From Planctomycetota bacterium (lineage in GTDB: Bacteria; Planctomycetota; Planctomycetia; Pirellulales; Thermoguttaceae), in contig JAHIKV010000056.1 of the NCBI GenBank assembly GCA_018897395.1, forward strand, positions 1 to 23,153: DNA of 23,153 bases, given 5' to 3'. Every line of letters starts with the position of its first letter. Within the stretch, counting starts at the first letter, position 1. Under the pieces are notes generated by a model. The model searched no databases. It was not told where the DNA came from and was given only the letters and a program-made list of their open reading frames with translations. Below, piece after piece: positions 6,611 through 14,094 of the stretch. The translations under genes and the position numbers were made by a program.

Positions 6611-8788
6611 CTATTTCCCACCCTCTAAAATCTCGATGTTCTTCTTCGCCAGCGGCGCCAACGGACTGCCGGGGTAGTCGTTCACCAGCGAATGGAGCGT
6701 GGCCGACGCGCGGTCCTTCCGTCCCAATCGCATCTCGCAATCGGCAGCCAGAAACAACAACTGGTCGATGTACGGCGAGTCGGGGCTGACCGTATGCAAC
6801 TGCTCCGCCTGGGCAATCGCCTGGGCGTACCGGCCCCGGCCGGACCAATAGCGGGCCAGCAGCAGCGTCAGATAGCCGTCGAGCCGCGCCACTGGAAACG
6901 CTCGCAGCCAGGACTCGATCTCCTCCGCCGCGCGGACGTACTGCTTCGAGCGGAGAAATTCCTCGGTCGAACGGGCGTGGGCGCCGCGCTGCGCCGTCTC
7001 GACGTTGAACCGCCGCGAAGAACCCAGAAGCCGCTGGGCTTCGAGGTAAGCGTTCCGGGCGGAGCGGCCGTCGCCCGTGGCGGCGAAAAAATCGCCCCAA
7101 ACTCGCTGCAACTCGGCGGCGATCACCCTCACCCCCTGCCCCTCTCCCGCTTGCGGGAGAGGGGAGTTGGGAAAGAGCCTTTTCGTCGCCGCCTCCAGCA
7201 ACGGCTTGGCATCGGCGGCGCGTAGGAGATCGTTAACGGCAACGTCGGCCGCGGCTATCTCGCACTCCGCTTTCGGTTCGGCGGCGTCGATTCGCCGCGC
7301 CGCGCCGCGCCAAATCTCCAGCGCCGTCCGGGAGTCGCCCAAGGAGAATCGGGCCAGCGGGCAGATCAGTTGCGCCAGTTTCAGCAGGTCGTCGTCCCCC
7401 TTGGCGGCCGAACCGTCCCGGAAGGCCGCATGGACCGCCTCGACCGCCTTGGCCAGATAGCCGTCGGATCGATCGGGCGCCGCGAGGGCCTTCGCCTCGA
7501 AGACAAACGCCAATTGCCTTAGCGACGCGGCATCGAGTTTGCTCGGGGCGTAGGTCTCGATGATCCTCAGGTATTCGTCCAGCGTGTGCAGTTTGTCACT
7601 GGAAGTAAGCAGCGGCCGGTCGACGTAAATGCGGTTGGTCATTTCGGCCGTTCTCACGCCGCGGCGGACGGAAAGCGTCACGGCGTACAGTCCCGGCCGG
7701 AGGTAAACGTGATCGACGTTGGGCAAATCGCTGGTCTGCCCGTCGCCGAAGTCCCAGCGGATTTTCGCCCCATGCGCGGTGAGCGTTTTCGGCGAAAGGT
7801 CGCGGAACTTCACGCCCACCAGCGGCACGTCGTTTTCCGGCAGCGGCACGTCGCCGGCCACGTCGGCCAGAAAGTCCGGCGCTTGTCCGCCGACCCGCAG
7901 GCTGACGCGGCCGGCGGGCAGGCGGCCGACCAGATGCGAGTGAAAAACCTCCGCCGGAATTTCCCTCGGCCGCCGCGGCTTCTCCTCCGGCGGATCGATC
8001 TCCCACGCGGCGACCATCACGGCGTCCGGTCCGGCGGCGGCATGGTAATACTCGAACTTGTGCTCGCCGGCAGTGAGTTGAACGTCGTGCCGGCTGCCGC
8101 GAGTGGCGCGGCGTTGGGGACCGTGACGGCCGGGGGCCGAGGCCGCCGGCTTGCCGTCGATCAGCAGAAAGCTGCAATCCCGGCTGGAGGTGAAAAATCC
8201 ATAAGTACCCGACTCGCGCAGATGCAAGTAACCGCTGTAGCGGCTGAGGAACGGTTCCCGCTTGAGACTGCACGGATTGGCGGCGTGGAACACGCCTTCG
8301 ACGTAGTCGGCGCCGATCGGTTCGGCGGACTGGAACGCCTCGCGCACCGATTCGAGACTCCTCAGGTTGCAACGGCTAAACTTTCGCGTCTCCAGCAACA
8401 ATCCATCGTGGCAGGTCCACGCCGGCGGTTCGTCGCGGGGCGGATCGCCGCCGTAAAAAACGTCGTAGGCCGATTGACCTTCGATCGTCTGGAAGGCTAC
8501 CCGGCAGAAGTCGCCCGGCCCGACTTGCAGCACACGGAACGGGACCGCTTCCTTGTTCCGCGCGGCGACCAGCACGTTGCGGCCGTCGGGGCGAATCTCG
8601 CCGTGGTGAAGGAACTCGACCACGACGGCCGCGTGCGTTTTTCGGGTGGGAACAAACACCGAGCGGACGGCGTTGAACTCCGTGCCGCCCCGGCGGAAGG
8701 ATTGGGCCGTCGCGCCATTGATGGATGCAAGAATAACCGCAATAGTTGCAATCCATACGGCGGTGATTTTTGCGCTTGGAAATGTCAT
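6611..8788 (-). CDS. Secreted PA14-like / PKD / TPR-repeat protein
   Basis: This 725-residue protein has an N-terminal signal peptide (hydrophobic 'AVWIATIAVILASINGATAQ', cleavage near residue 29). A PA14/GLEYA-like region follows at about 150-265 ('YSGYLHLRESGTYGFFTSSR', 'LLIDGKPAA', 'LTAGEHKFEYYH', 'AAWE'). A PKD domain lies at about 305-385 ('IRWDFGDGQ' at 343-351, 'YAVTLSVRRG'). The C-terminal half is helical and TPR-like, with clear repeats near the end ('ARYWSGRGRYAQAIAQAEQL', 'KDRASATLHSLVNDYPGSPL'). It is probably periplasmic or surface-exposed and involved in protein or carbohydrate binding; no catalytic site is seen. Such proteins accompany MoxR/BatA clusters in planctomycetes. It is divergent from moxR. 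Residues about 540-555 ('NSPLPQAGEGQGVRV') are encoded by an inserted palindromic repeat. No ribosome site is visible before the start. Confidence 0.8.
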   Translation of the reverse strand: MTFPSAKITAVWIATIAVILASINGATAQSFRRGGTEFNAVRSVFVPTRKTHAAVVVEFLHHGEIRPDGRNVLVAARNKEAVPFRVLQVGPGDFCRVAFQTIEGQSAYDVFYGGDPPRDEPPAWTCHDGLLLETRKFSRCNLRSLESVREAFQSAEPIGADYVEGVFHAANPCSLKREPFLSRYSGYLHLRESGTYGFFTSSRDCSFLLIDGKPAASAPGRHGPQRRATRGSRHDVQLTAGEHKFEYYHAAAGPDAVMVAAWEIDPPEEKPRRPREIPAEVFHSHLVGRLPAGRVSLRVGGQAPDFLADVAGDVPLPENDVPLVGVKFRDLSPKTLTAHGAKIRWDFGDGQTSDLPNVDHVYLRPGLYAVTLSVRRGVRTAEMTNRIYVDRPLLTSSDKLHTLDEYLRIIETYAPSKLDAASLRQLAFVFEAKALAAPDRSDGYLAKAVEAVHAAFRDGSAAKGDDDLLKLAQLICPLARFSLGDSRTALEIWRGAARRIDAAEPKAECEIAAADVAVNDLLRAADAKPLLEAATKRLFPNSPLPQAGEGQGVRVIAAELQRVWGDFFAATGDGRSARNAYLEAQRLLGSSRRFNVETAQRGAHARSTEEFLRSKQYVRAAEEIESWLRAFPVARLDGYLTLLLARYWSGRGRYAQAIAQAEQLHTVSPDSPYIDQLLFLAADCEMRLGRKDRASATLHSLVNDYPGSPLAPLAKKNIEILEGGK
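7125..7168. repeat. Dispersed palindromic repeat inserted in frame in the PKD/TPR gene
   Basis: CCCCTCTCCCGC (7139-7150) and GCGGGAGAGGGG (7153-7164) form a perfect 12-bp stem with a 2-base loop, preceded by ACCCTCACCCCCTG. Translated on the minus strand it gives 'SPLPQAGEGQGVRV', a peptide known to appear within unrelated bacterial proteins because this intergenic repeat inserts into genes. It interrupts the region before the TPR repeats without breaking the frame. Confidence 0.75.
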
Positions 8789-8792
8789 ATCC

Positions 8793-8858
8793 GTTTAGCG
8801 GCCGCCGGCACGGCGACCCGTGTTCTGCCGCAAGCCGCCGTACCGGCGGCTGCTAAAC
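8793..8858. repeat. TTTAGC-type imperfect inverted repeat (REP-like)
   Basis: The arms 8793-8815 (GTTTAGCGGCCGCCGGCACG...) and 8836-8858 (reverse complement) match at 21 of 23 positions around a 20-base loop. It begins four bases upstream of the PKD gene's start codon and occupies its leader. Related TTTAGCC palindromes occur at 13801, 18894, 20595 and 22028. The rest of the 206-base divergent gap before moxR shows no clear promoter. Confidence 0.7.
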
Positions 8859-8994
8859 ATGCGACATAGTTTTCCGACATTCAATAGCTGTCGTTAAATG
8901 ATCGCCAATCGACACCATTGATCGAGCCTCCCCTATCAACTAATGTATATGGATGTCGTAGTGGAGGGAAGTAATCGAGGACTGGAGCAGGGAT

Positions 8995-10095
8995 ATGCCA
9001 TCACCTACCCCCCAGATTAGCCCCGAGGAAGCGGTCCGGCGGGTCGCCCAGGCGCGCGAGGCCCTGGTCGGCGAGATCCATAAGGTCATCATCGGCCAGG
9101 ACGAGATGATCGAGCAGATGCTGATCTGCGTATTCGCCCGAGGGCATTGCCTGACGATCGGCGTGCCGGGCCTGGCCAAGACGCTGGCCGTCTCGACGCT
9201 GGCCCAAGCCCTACACTTGAAGTTCACGCGCATCCAGTTCACACCCGACCTAATGCCCAGCGATATCACGGGCACGGAGATTATCGACCAGGACCAGGCC
9301 ACCGGCCAGCGCAGCTTCCGATTCGTGCGTGGGCCGGTCTTTTCCAACATCGTGCTGGCCGACGAGATCAACCGGACTCCACCCAAGACCCAAGCGGCGT
9401 TGTTGCAGGCGATGCAGGAGCACGAAGTCACGGTGGCGGGCAACACCTATCCGCTTGCCCCGCCGTTTTTCGTCATGGCCACGCAGAACCCGATCGAGCA
9501 GGAAGGGACCTACCCACTGCCCGAGGCCCAGTTGGACCGCTTCATGCTGTCGATCAACATCGGTTATCCGACGCGCAGCGAGGAGCGTGAGATCGTGATG
9601 GCGACCACGCAGACTTCCCGCCCGGAGGTCCGTCCGGTGTTGCACGGCCAGGACGTGCTCTGGGCGCAGCAACTCGTGCGTCAAGTGCCCGCCAGCCGGC
9701 ACGTGGTCGATTACGCGGTCGATCTGGCTCGGGCCACGCGGCCGAAGGAGCCGCCAAGCCCCGATTTCGTGAAAAACTGGCTCGCCTGGGGCGCCGGACC
9801 CCGGGCCGCACAGTACATGGTCCTGGGCGCGAAAGCGAGGGCGATCCTACACGGCCGGTTCGCCGTCTCGGCCGAGGACGTCCGCGCGATGGCCTATCCG
9901 GTTTTGCGCCACAGGCTGTTCACCAACTTCAACGCCGACGCCGAGGGGATCGACGTGGACCAGGTGATCGAGAAGATTTTACAGACCGTGCCGGAGCCGA
10001 GCTACGGCGAGGCGCTTCCCTCGAAATCGGCACGCGCGGAACGCCAACCGCCGCCGCCGAGGTCAGTTCCCACTCCGCCGCCGCCTGGAGGCTAA
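8995..10095 (+). CDS. MoxR-family AAA+ ATPase
   Basis: The 366-residue protein is a MoxR-type AAA+ ATPase. Walker A is 'GVPGLAKT' (residues 56-63), Walker B 'IVLADEINR' (119-127), sensor 1 'MATQNPIEQEGTYPLPEAQL' with the arginine-finger region ending 'DRF'. A C-terminal helical lid follows, then a Pro-rich tail ('PPPPRSVPTPPPPGG'), longer than usual. MoxR proteins act as chaperone-like ATPases for partners carrying von Willebrand A domains, typically DUF58 and BatA/BatB proteins. Here those partners lie on the opposite strand downstream (10617-13738), an unusual arrangement. The start is supported by GGAGCAGGG ending three bases before ATG 8995. It is convergent with the HTH gene, 11 bases apart. 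Confidence 0.92.
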   Translation: MPSPTPQISPEEAVRRVAQAREALVGEIHKVIIGQDEMIEQMLICVFARGHCLTIGVPGLAKTLAVSTLAQALHLKFTRIQFTPDLMPSDITGTEIIDQDQATGQRSFRFVRGPVFSNIVLADEINRTPPKTQAALLQAMQEHEVTVAGNTYPLAPPFFVMATQNPIEQEGTYPLPEAQLDRFMLSINIGYPTRSEEREIVMATTQTSRPEVRPVLHGQDVLWAQQLVRQVPASRHVVDYAVDLARATRPKEPPSPDFVKNWLAWGAGPRAAQYMVLGAKARAILHGRFAVSAEDVRAMAYPVLRHRLFTNFNADAEGIDVDQVIEKILQTVPEPSYGEALPSKSARAERQPPPPRSVPTPPPPGG

Positions 10096-10106
10096 AGCAG
10101 TGGCGT

Positions 10107-10607
10107 TTAATACTGCGGCACTCGCTCAGCAGACATGTTGTTGGCTACCGTGGAGGTGAGAGCGGATCTGACGTTGTCAAATTTGAAGAACATACGCATT
10201 AGATTATCCATCGCGCGAGACTGAATGTGCATGCCGCTAATCCAACGCGAAACCGTTTCGGCAGCTACACCAATTCGTTCGGCAAAGTCCTTTTGCCTAA
10301 GGCCGAGCTTGCTCAGAGCATCGCGGATTTGTTCCGGCGACAGCAACATAAGGTGCTCACGCAACGCTTGGGTTACTTGATCGTTGCCGACGTTGCTGAA
10401 CAATACCTCACCGCATGCACCGCATTTGTTGACCTGAAGCCGCGAGATGCGGAAGGCATATAGACGACCGTCGTGTTTGACCTCGGCATCATAGGCAATG
10501 GTCGCGGGCTGCACCTCAACCTTGCCGCATTCGGGACAACGCCGTGGGAACGGCTTCTCGCTTGGTTCCGCCGCATCGGTAGCACAATTGTGTTCTTTTC
10601 TTGGCAT
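10107..10607 (-). CDS. MqsA-like zinc-finger / XRE helix-turn-helix protein
   Basis: The 166-residue protein has the layout of YgiT/MqsA-type antitoxins. The N-terminal zinc-ribbon has two CxxC pairs (C24-C27 in 'RCPECGK', C62-C65 in 'KCGACGE'). A C-terminal XRE helix-turn-helix lies at about 95-128 ('LGLRQKDFAERIGVAAETVS', 'RWISG'). In classical systems MqsA neutralises the toxin MqsR and represses the operon, but no toxin-like gene adjoins here. It starts 10 bases after the BatA-like stop with a GTGAGG ribosome site, so it probably rides on that operon's transcript. It wedges between the MoxR and BatA genes and is slightly less GC-rich. It may be an orphan regulator or a later arrival. The family call is from motifs; the antitoxin role is unproven. 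Confidence 0.75.
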   Translation of the reverse strand: MPRKEHNCATDAAEPSEKPFPRRCPECGKVEVQPATIAYDAEVKHDGRLYAFRISRLQVNKCGACGEVLFSNVGNDQVTQALREHLMLLSPEQIRDALSKLGLRQKDFAERIGVAAETVSRWISGMHIQSRAMDNLMRMFFKFDNVRSALTSTVANNMSAERVPQY

Positions 10608-10616
10608 CTGTAAACC

Positions 10617-12848
10617 TCACGCTTTCGAGCCAAAACGGTTAGACAGAAACGTCTCGAACACCAGGGCGATCAGCACGGCCGCGAGAAACGGCCCCCATAG
10701 GCTTTTGCCCTCTCTGAGCCGGACGAATGTTTCCGAGAGATCGTCGGGGTCTTCGGCGACGATCAACGGCGCGCCGCCGAGCAATTCCTCGATCTTTGCC
10801 GCTTCGATCCTTGCCGGCTCGGCCTCGGCGGGATCGAAATTGACCGAATAGGCCACTTGCGTCGGACTCGCGGCGCCTGGAATCCGCAACACGTAAATCC
10901 CAATATCGTAAGTGTTCGCGTAGCGGAACTCCCCGGATGTTTTCAGCCGCAGCGTTTCGCCGTCGGGCGGAACCAGCTCGACCTCCAGCGGTTCCGCAAC
11001 TCCGATAAACCGGTACTCCAACGGCTGACCGGCGAGAAGATTCGTTCTGACGCGATCGGTCTCCGACAGATGGAAAGTAAGCCGAACGACCAACGGCATG
11101 AAGATCGGCCGCAGCGACAGGTTGGACCAACTCACCACCGCGCCGGCGCCGAGCATCAGCGTTCGGCCGTCGCCCACGCCGCGCTCGATCAGCAGCGGTT
11201 CGCCGTCGTCGAGCCGGGCCAGCACCCGCGCGTGCCCTTTTTCGACCTCCATGCGGACGTGCCGGTAGACCAGAATCGACTCGTACAGCGAGGCCGGTTC
11301 AAGCAAGTTTTTCAAGGCCGGGTGCTTTTCGTCCAGGAATCCGACGCGCCAGCTATCGCGTCCCTCTTGCCGCCCAATCGCACGAACGTCCGCCAGCGGC
11401 GCGGGCAGCAACCGCCCGCCGGAGAGTTGGTTCATCCGGTTGTACGCCTCCGTCTCGACGTTGTCGCCGCAGATCCAGACGAGATTGCCGCCGCCGGCGA
11501 CGTAGGCGCCAAGCCGCTCGGCCGCCTCGGCATCCAGCGCGGGCAGGTTCACGCAGTACAAGACTTTATACTTCTCCAACGGTTCGCCGGTCAGATCGCC
11601 GATCAATAGCGTCGATACATTGAACCCGCCGGCGCCGGCCATGCCCAAGGCAAGGGCCTGCTCCAGATAGTACGCGTCGTCGAGGTACGGTATTTCGTGA
11701 CGCCGCGCCTCGACCACCGCCACCGGAACGCCCCGGCCGAGGTCGATGGCGAAGAAGCGGCGGTCGTCGTACCGCGAGCCGTCCTCGCCGATCAGACTTA
11801 CCTCGCCGCGATGCAGCCCGGCGCGTTGAAGCGAAAAGGTGAAACCGTGTTTTACACGCCCGCCGGGCGGAACGTTCAACTGGGGACTGCTCGCCTGCTT
11901 CACTCCGTCGATGGTAAGTTCAACCAACCGTTGTTGGGCAACCGACGAGGCGTTCAGCACGGTGACGACGGCCTTCGCCGGCAGCCCGACCATCGGCACG
12001 GCCGTTTCGAGATCGACCCTTTCAACGGCCGCGTCCGGTTTCCCAGCGCGGTCGCAATCGACGATGATGACGGGGATGGGGGGCGAGGAGGGATTAGGGA
12101 TTAGGGATTGGGGATTAGAAATTTCTTGATTTGGGATTTGGGATTTGGGATTGCCTTTTTCCCCCTCCCGCTCCTCGCCCACTGACTCCTGAATCCCGCT
12201 TCTAATCCCTAATCCCCAATCCCTAATCCCTTCTTCTTCCCACGACACCCGCTGCATGTCGGTCAGTATGAATATCTGCTTGTTCGGCGCGTCCGAACCG
12301 GCCAACATTTGCCGGGCTTGCCGCAGCTTCAACATCAGATTGGCCCGCTCGTAGCTGACGCGACATTGTCGGAGGATTTGGCGGACGGACTGTTGGGTAC
12401 GGTCCAACCTGCCGGCGCCCGGCGGCGGCGGGCCGCAGGTGGGTAGCAGCGCCGCCTGGTCGCCGTCGGTCAATTGATCGAGGACCTGCGCCGCCGCCGC
12501 GGCGGCCGTCTCCAGCCGGACGCGGTCCCGGTCGATCATGCCCATGCTCGCCGAGTTGTCGAGGATGATAACCACCGCCGTCTGTGCACTGCCCCAGAGG
12601 GCGCCGAGGTTGGTCATCGCCGGCCTGGCCAGTCCCACGGCCACCAACAGCAGCACCGCCGCGCGGAGCACCATCAACAGCAGGTCTTGTATCCGCTTCC
12701 GCCGCCGCGTTTTCTGCACGCTCAGTTTCAGGAACCGCAGCGTCGGAAACGGGGCCTCCTTTGCCCGACGACGATTGACCAGATGCAACACGACGGGGAT
12801 CGCGGCGGCAAACACGGCCAACAGAAACAGCGGCGCGGCGAAGGTCAT
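10617..12848 (-). CDS. BatA-like membrane protein with von Willebrand A domain
   Basis: The 743-residue protein starts at ATG 12848, which overlaps the DUF58 stop (ATGA). The frame is open further upstream, but 'MTFAAPLFLLAVFAAAIPVV' is the classical BatA N-terminal membrane segment, followed by 'LHLVNRRRAKEAPFPTLRFL' and a second membrane helix at about 55-75. The von Willebrand A domain begins near 90 with the MIDAS motif 'DNSAS' (D97). Later comes a glutamine-amidotransferase-like fold ('YKVLYCVNLPALDAEAAERL', 'GGNLVWICGD'), a beta-rich part and a final membrane helix ('LWGPFLAAVLIALVFETFLS'). It probably works at the membrane with MoxR and DUF58 in envelope or complex assembly. A repeat-derived insert of about 50 residues (about 205-255) splits the VWA region before 'IPVIIVDCD'. 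Confidence 0.88.
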   Translation of the reverse strand: MTFAAPLFLLAVFAAAIPVVLHLVNRRRAKEAPFPTLRFLKLSVQKTRRRKRIQDLLLMVLRAAVLLLVAVGLARPAMTNLGALWGSAQTAVVIILDNSASMGMIDRDRVRLETAAAAAAQVLDQLTDGDQAALLPTCGPPPPGAGRLDRTQQSVRQILRQCRVSYERANLMLKLRQARQMLAGSDAPNKQIFILTDMQRVSWEEEGIRDWGLGIRSGIQESVGEEREGEKGNPKSQIPNQEISNPQSLIPNPSSPPIPVIIVDCDRAGKPDAAVERVDLETAVPMVGLPAKAVVTVLNASSVAQQRLVELTIDGVKQASSPQLNVPPGGRVKHGFTFSLQRAGLHRGEVSLIGEDGSRYDDRRFFAIDLGRGVPVAVVEARRHEIPYLDDAYYLEQALALGMAGAGGFNVSTLLIGDLTGEPLEKYKVLYCVNLPALDAEAAERLGAYVAGGGNLVWICGDNVETEAYNRMNQLSGGRLLPAPLADVRAIGRQEGRDSWRVGFLDEKHPALKNLLEPASLYESILVYRHVRMEVEKGHARVLARLDDGEPLLIERGVGDGRTLMLGAGAVVSWSNLSLRPIFMPLVVRLTFHLSETDRVRTNLLAGQPLEYRFIGVAEPLEVELVPPDGETLRLKTSGEFRYANTYDIGIYVLRIPGAASPTQVAYSVNFDPAEAEPARIEAAKIEELLGGAPLIVAEDPDDLSETFVRLREGKSLWGPFLAAVLIALVFETFLSNRFGSKA
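12091..12230. repeat. Heptanucleotide repeat insert in the BatA-like gene
   Basis: The left arm (12091-12120) is units of GGGATTA/GGGATTG. The right arm (12200-12230) is units of TAATCCC/CAATCCC, so the two arms can pair. Between them lie (TTTGGGA) units at about 12130-12152 and a polypurine/polypyrimidine stretch. Read on the minus strand it encodes 'GIRDWGLGIRS' and 'NPQSLIPNPSS' without a stop. The same repeat family recurs at 20785, 22057 and 23132. Confidence 0.85.
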
Positions 12849-13738
12849 GGGCGGCCCCGTTTGGCGATGTATCGCGACAGCATGAAATCGTACGGCGTCG
12901 AGGTCTCGGCAGAGACGTAGTCGATCCGGGCCTCGGCGCACGCGCGACGATAGCTCTCGATGAACGATCTAATCCGGGCAACGTACTCGTCGCGCGCGTA
13001 GGCGGGATCGACCTGTATCCATTGGCCGGTTTCAAGGTCGCGGAAAGCAGTCGCGTCGCGGAACGGAAAGTCGATCTCGGCCCGGTCGAGAACGTGGAAG
13101 ACGATCACCTCGTGACGGCGGTGGCGGAAGTGGTGCAATGCCCTGACGATTTCTTCCGGCTCGCCGTACAGGTCGCTGATCAAAACGATCAGTCCACGGC
13201 GCTTCAACCGGTCGGCAATGCGGTGCAGCGTTTCGGCAACGTCGGTCTCTCCGGCCGCTTCGACCGCCTCCAATCGCTCCATCATTTCGTTGAAGTGGCG
13301 CGGCGTGCTTCGGGCGGGCATGTCGAGCCGAATCCGCGCGTCGAAAGTGGTCAAACCGACCGCGTCCCGCTGACGGGTCATCAAATAGCCGAGCACCGCG
13401 GTCAGATAGCACCCGTATTGCAGCTTGCTCAGTTTGCCGTCGAGACGGTAGCCCATCGAACCGCTCGTGTCCAAGAGGATTTGGACCCGCATGTTCGTCT
13501 CTTCCTCGTACTGCTTGACGTAGAGGCGGTCGGTGCGGCCCAACATGCGATAGTCGAGCCGCCGCGGGTCGTCGCCGGCCGTGTACTCGCGGTGTTCGGC
13601 GAACTCGACGCTGAACCCCTTGTAGGGGCTGGAGTGCAGCCCGCTGATAAAACCCTCGACCACGCCCCGGGCGACGAGCGAGAGGTTTTTCACGCGGGCC
13701 AACGTCTGCGGCTCGAGGAATCGGTAGCCGGTTTGCAT
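12845..13738 (-). CDS. DUF58 protein with von Willebrand A-like fold
   Basis: The 297-residue protein has the DUF58 signature: 'GLHSSPYKGFSVEFAEHREY' then 'TAGDDPRRLDYR' and 'LYVKQYEEE' at about 33-80. A von Willebrand A-like part follows with 'LLDTSGSMGY' (MIDAS D-x-S-x-S, near 90), 'DAVGLTTFDARI' and 'LIVLISDLYGE'. DUF58 proteins are usually co-transcribed with MoxR and BatA-type proteins and are thought to act in the same membrane-associated complex. It is soluble by appearance. Its stop overlaps the BatA-like start (ATGA), so the pair is coupled. It heads the minus-strand operon DUF58 -> BatA-like -> MqsA-like. Its upstream region carries a MITE-like insertion about 36 bases before the start codon. 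Confidence 0.9.
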   Translation of the reverse strand: MQTGYRFLEPQTLARVKNLSLVARGVVEGFISGLHSSPYKGFSVEFAEHREYTAGDDPRRLDYRMLGRTDRLYVKQYEEETNMRVQILLDTSGSMGYRLDGKLSKLQYGCYLTAVLGYLMTRQRDAVGLTTFDARIRLDMPARSTPRHFNEMMERLEAVEAAGETDVAETLHRIADRLKRRGLIVLISDLYGEPEEIVRALHHFRHRRHEVIVFHVLDRAEIDFPFRDATAFRDLETGQWIQVDPAYARDEYVARIRSFIESYRRACAEARIDYVSAETSTPYDFMLSRYIAKRGRP

Positions 13739-13774
13739 GGGAACAAGGCTTTTTTCAGGATAATATACCTGTAT

Positions 13775-13914
13775 GAGGGTGTCCGGGAATTGGCCCGCAA
13801 AAACAGCTGTTTAGCCCCGGGTGAATACACCCGGGGCACGGTCTGGTGCGCCCAACCACCGCTGCCCGCCGTGTATTCACGGCGGGCTAAATGGGACTAT
13901 TCCCGGACACCCTC
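13775..13914. mobile_element. MITE-like element with perfect terminal inverted repeats and 8-bp target duplication
   Basis: GAGGGTGTCCGGGAAT (13775-13790) and ATTCCCGGACACCCTC (13899-13914) are perfect 16-bp terminal inverted repeats. The element is flanked directly by ACCTGTAT at 13767-13774 and 13915-13922, an 8-bp direct repeat of the kind transposition leaves. The 140-bp interior has no gene but two hairpins: CCCCGGGTG/CACCCGGGG (loop AATA) and GCCCGCCGTG/CACGGCGGGC (loop TATT). The hairpins are framed by TTTAGCC...GGCTAAA. It fills much of the 356-base divergent gap 13739-14094. The remaining 13923-14094 is AT-rich and holds a possible -35 (TTGACA 14025-14030) without a good -10. Confidence 0.8.
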
Positions 13915-14094
13915 ACCTGTATTGTAGTTGAGTTTGACCCATTTAATAAAACATGGCAACATGGCCGCCGTTGCCGACAACGATAAAGACGATATATGGA
14001 ACCGCTCTTTTTACCCCCACTTGGTTGACATTCTTGCAATTGATAGTTAGCCTAGGTAAATATAGGGGTTCGCGCCGACTTTACCAGGAATAAC

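Noticed and set aside
7586..8869. 427-codon open frame antisense to the PKD/TPR gene
   Set aside because: Same cause: a GC-rich shadow with no domain, while the opposite strand shows a signal peptide, a PKD domain and TPR repeats.
12091..12120. Telomere-like GGGATTA repeats
   Set aside because: The resemblance is superficial. The arrays are short, internal, in both orientations and mixed with GGGATTG units; heptamer repeats of this kind are known from bacterial genomes.
13022..13927. 301-codon open frame antisense to the DUF58 gene, running into the MITE
   Set aside because: The DUF58 motifs are on the other strand; this frame has no motif and its end is read from transposon sequence.
14020..14037. 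Sigma54 promoter before the first assembly ATPase
   Set aside because: The GG and GC elements in TTGGTTGACATTCTTGC are one base too far apart for the -24/-12 spacing.
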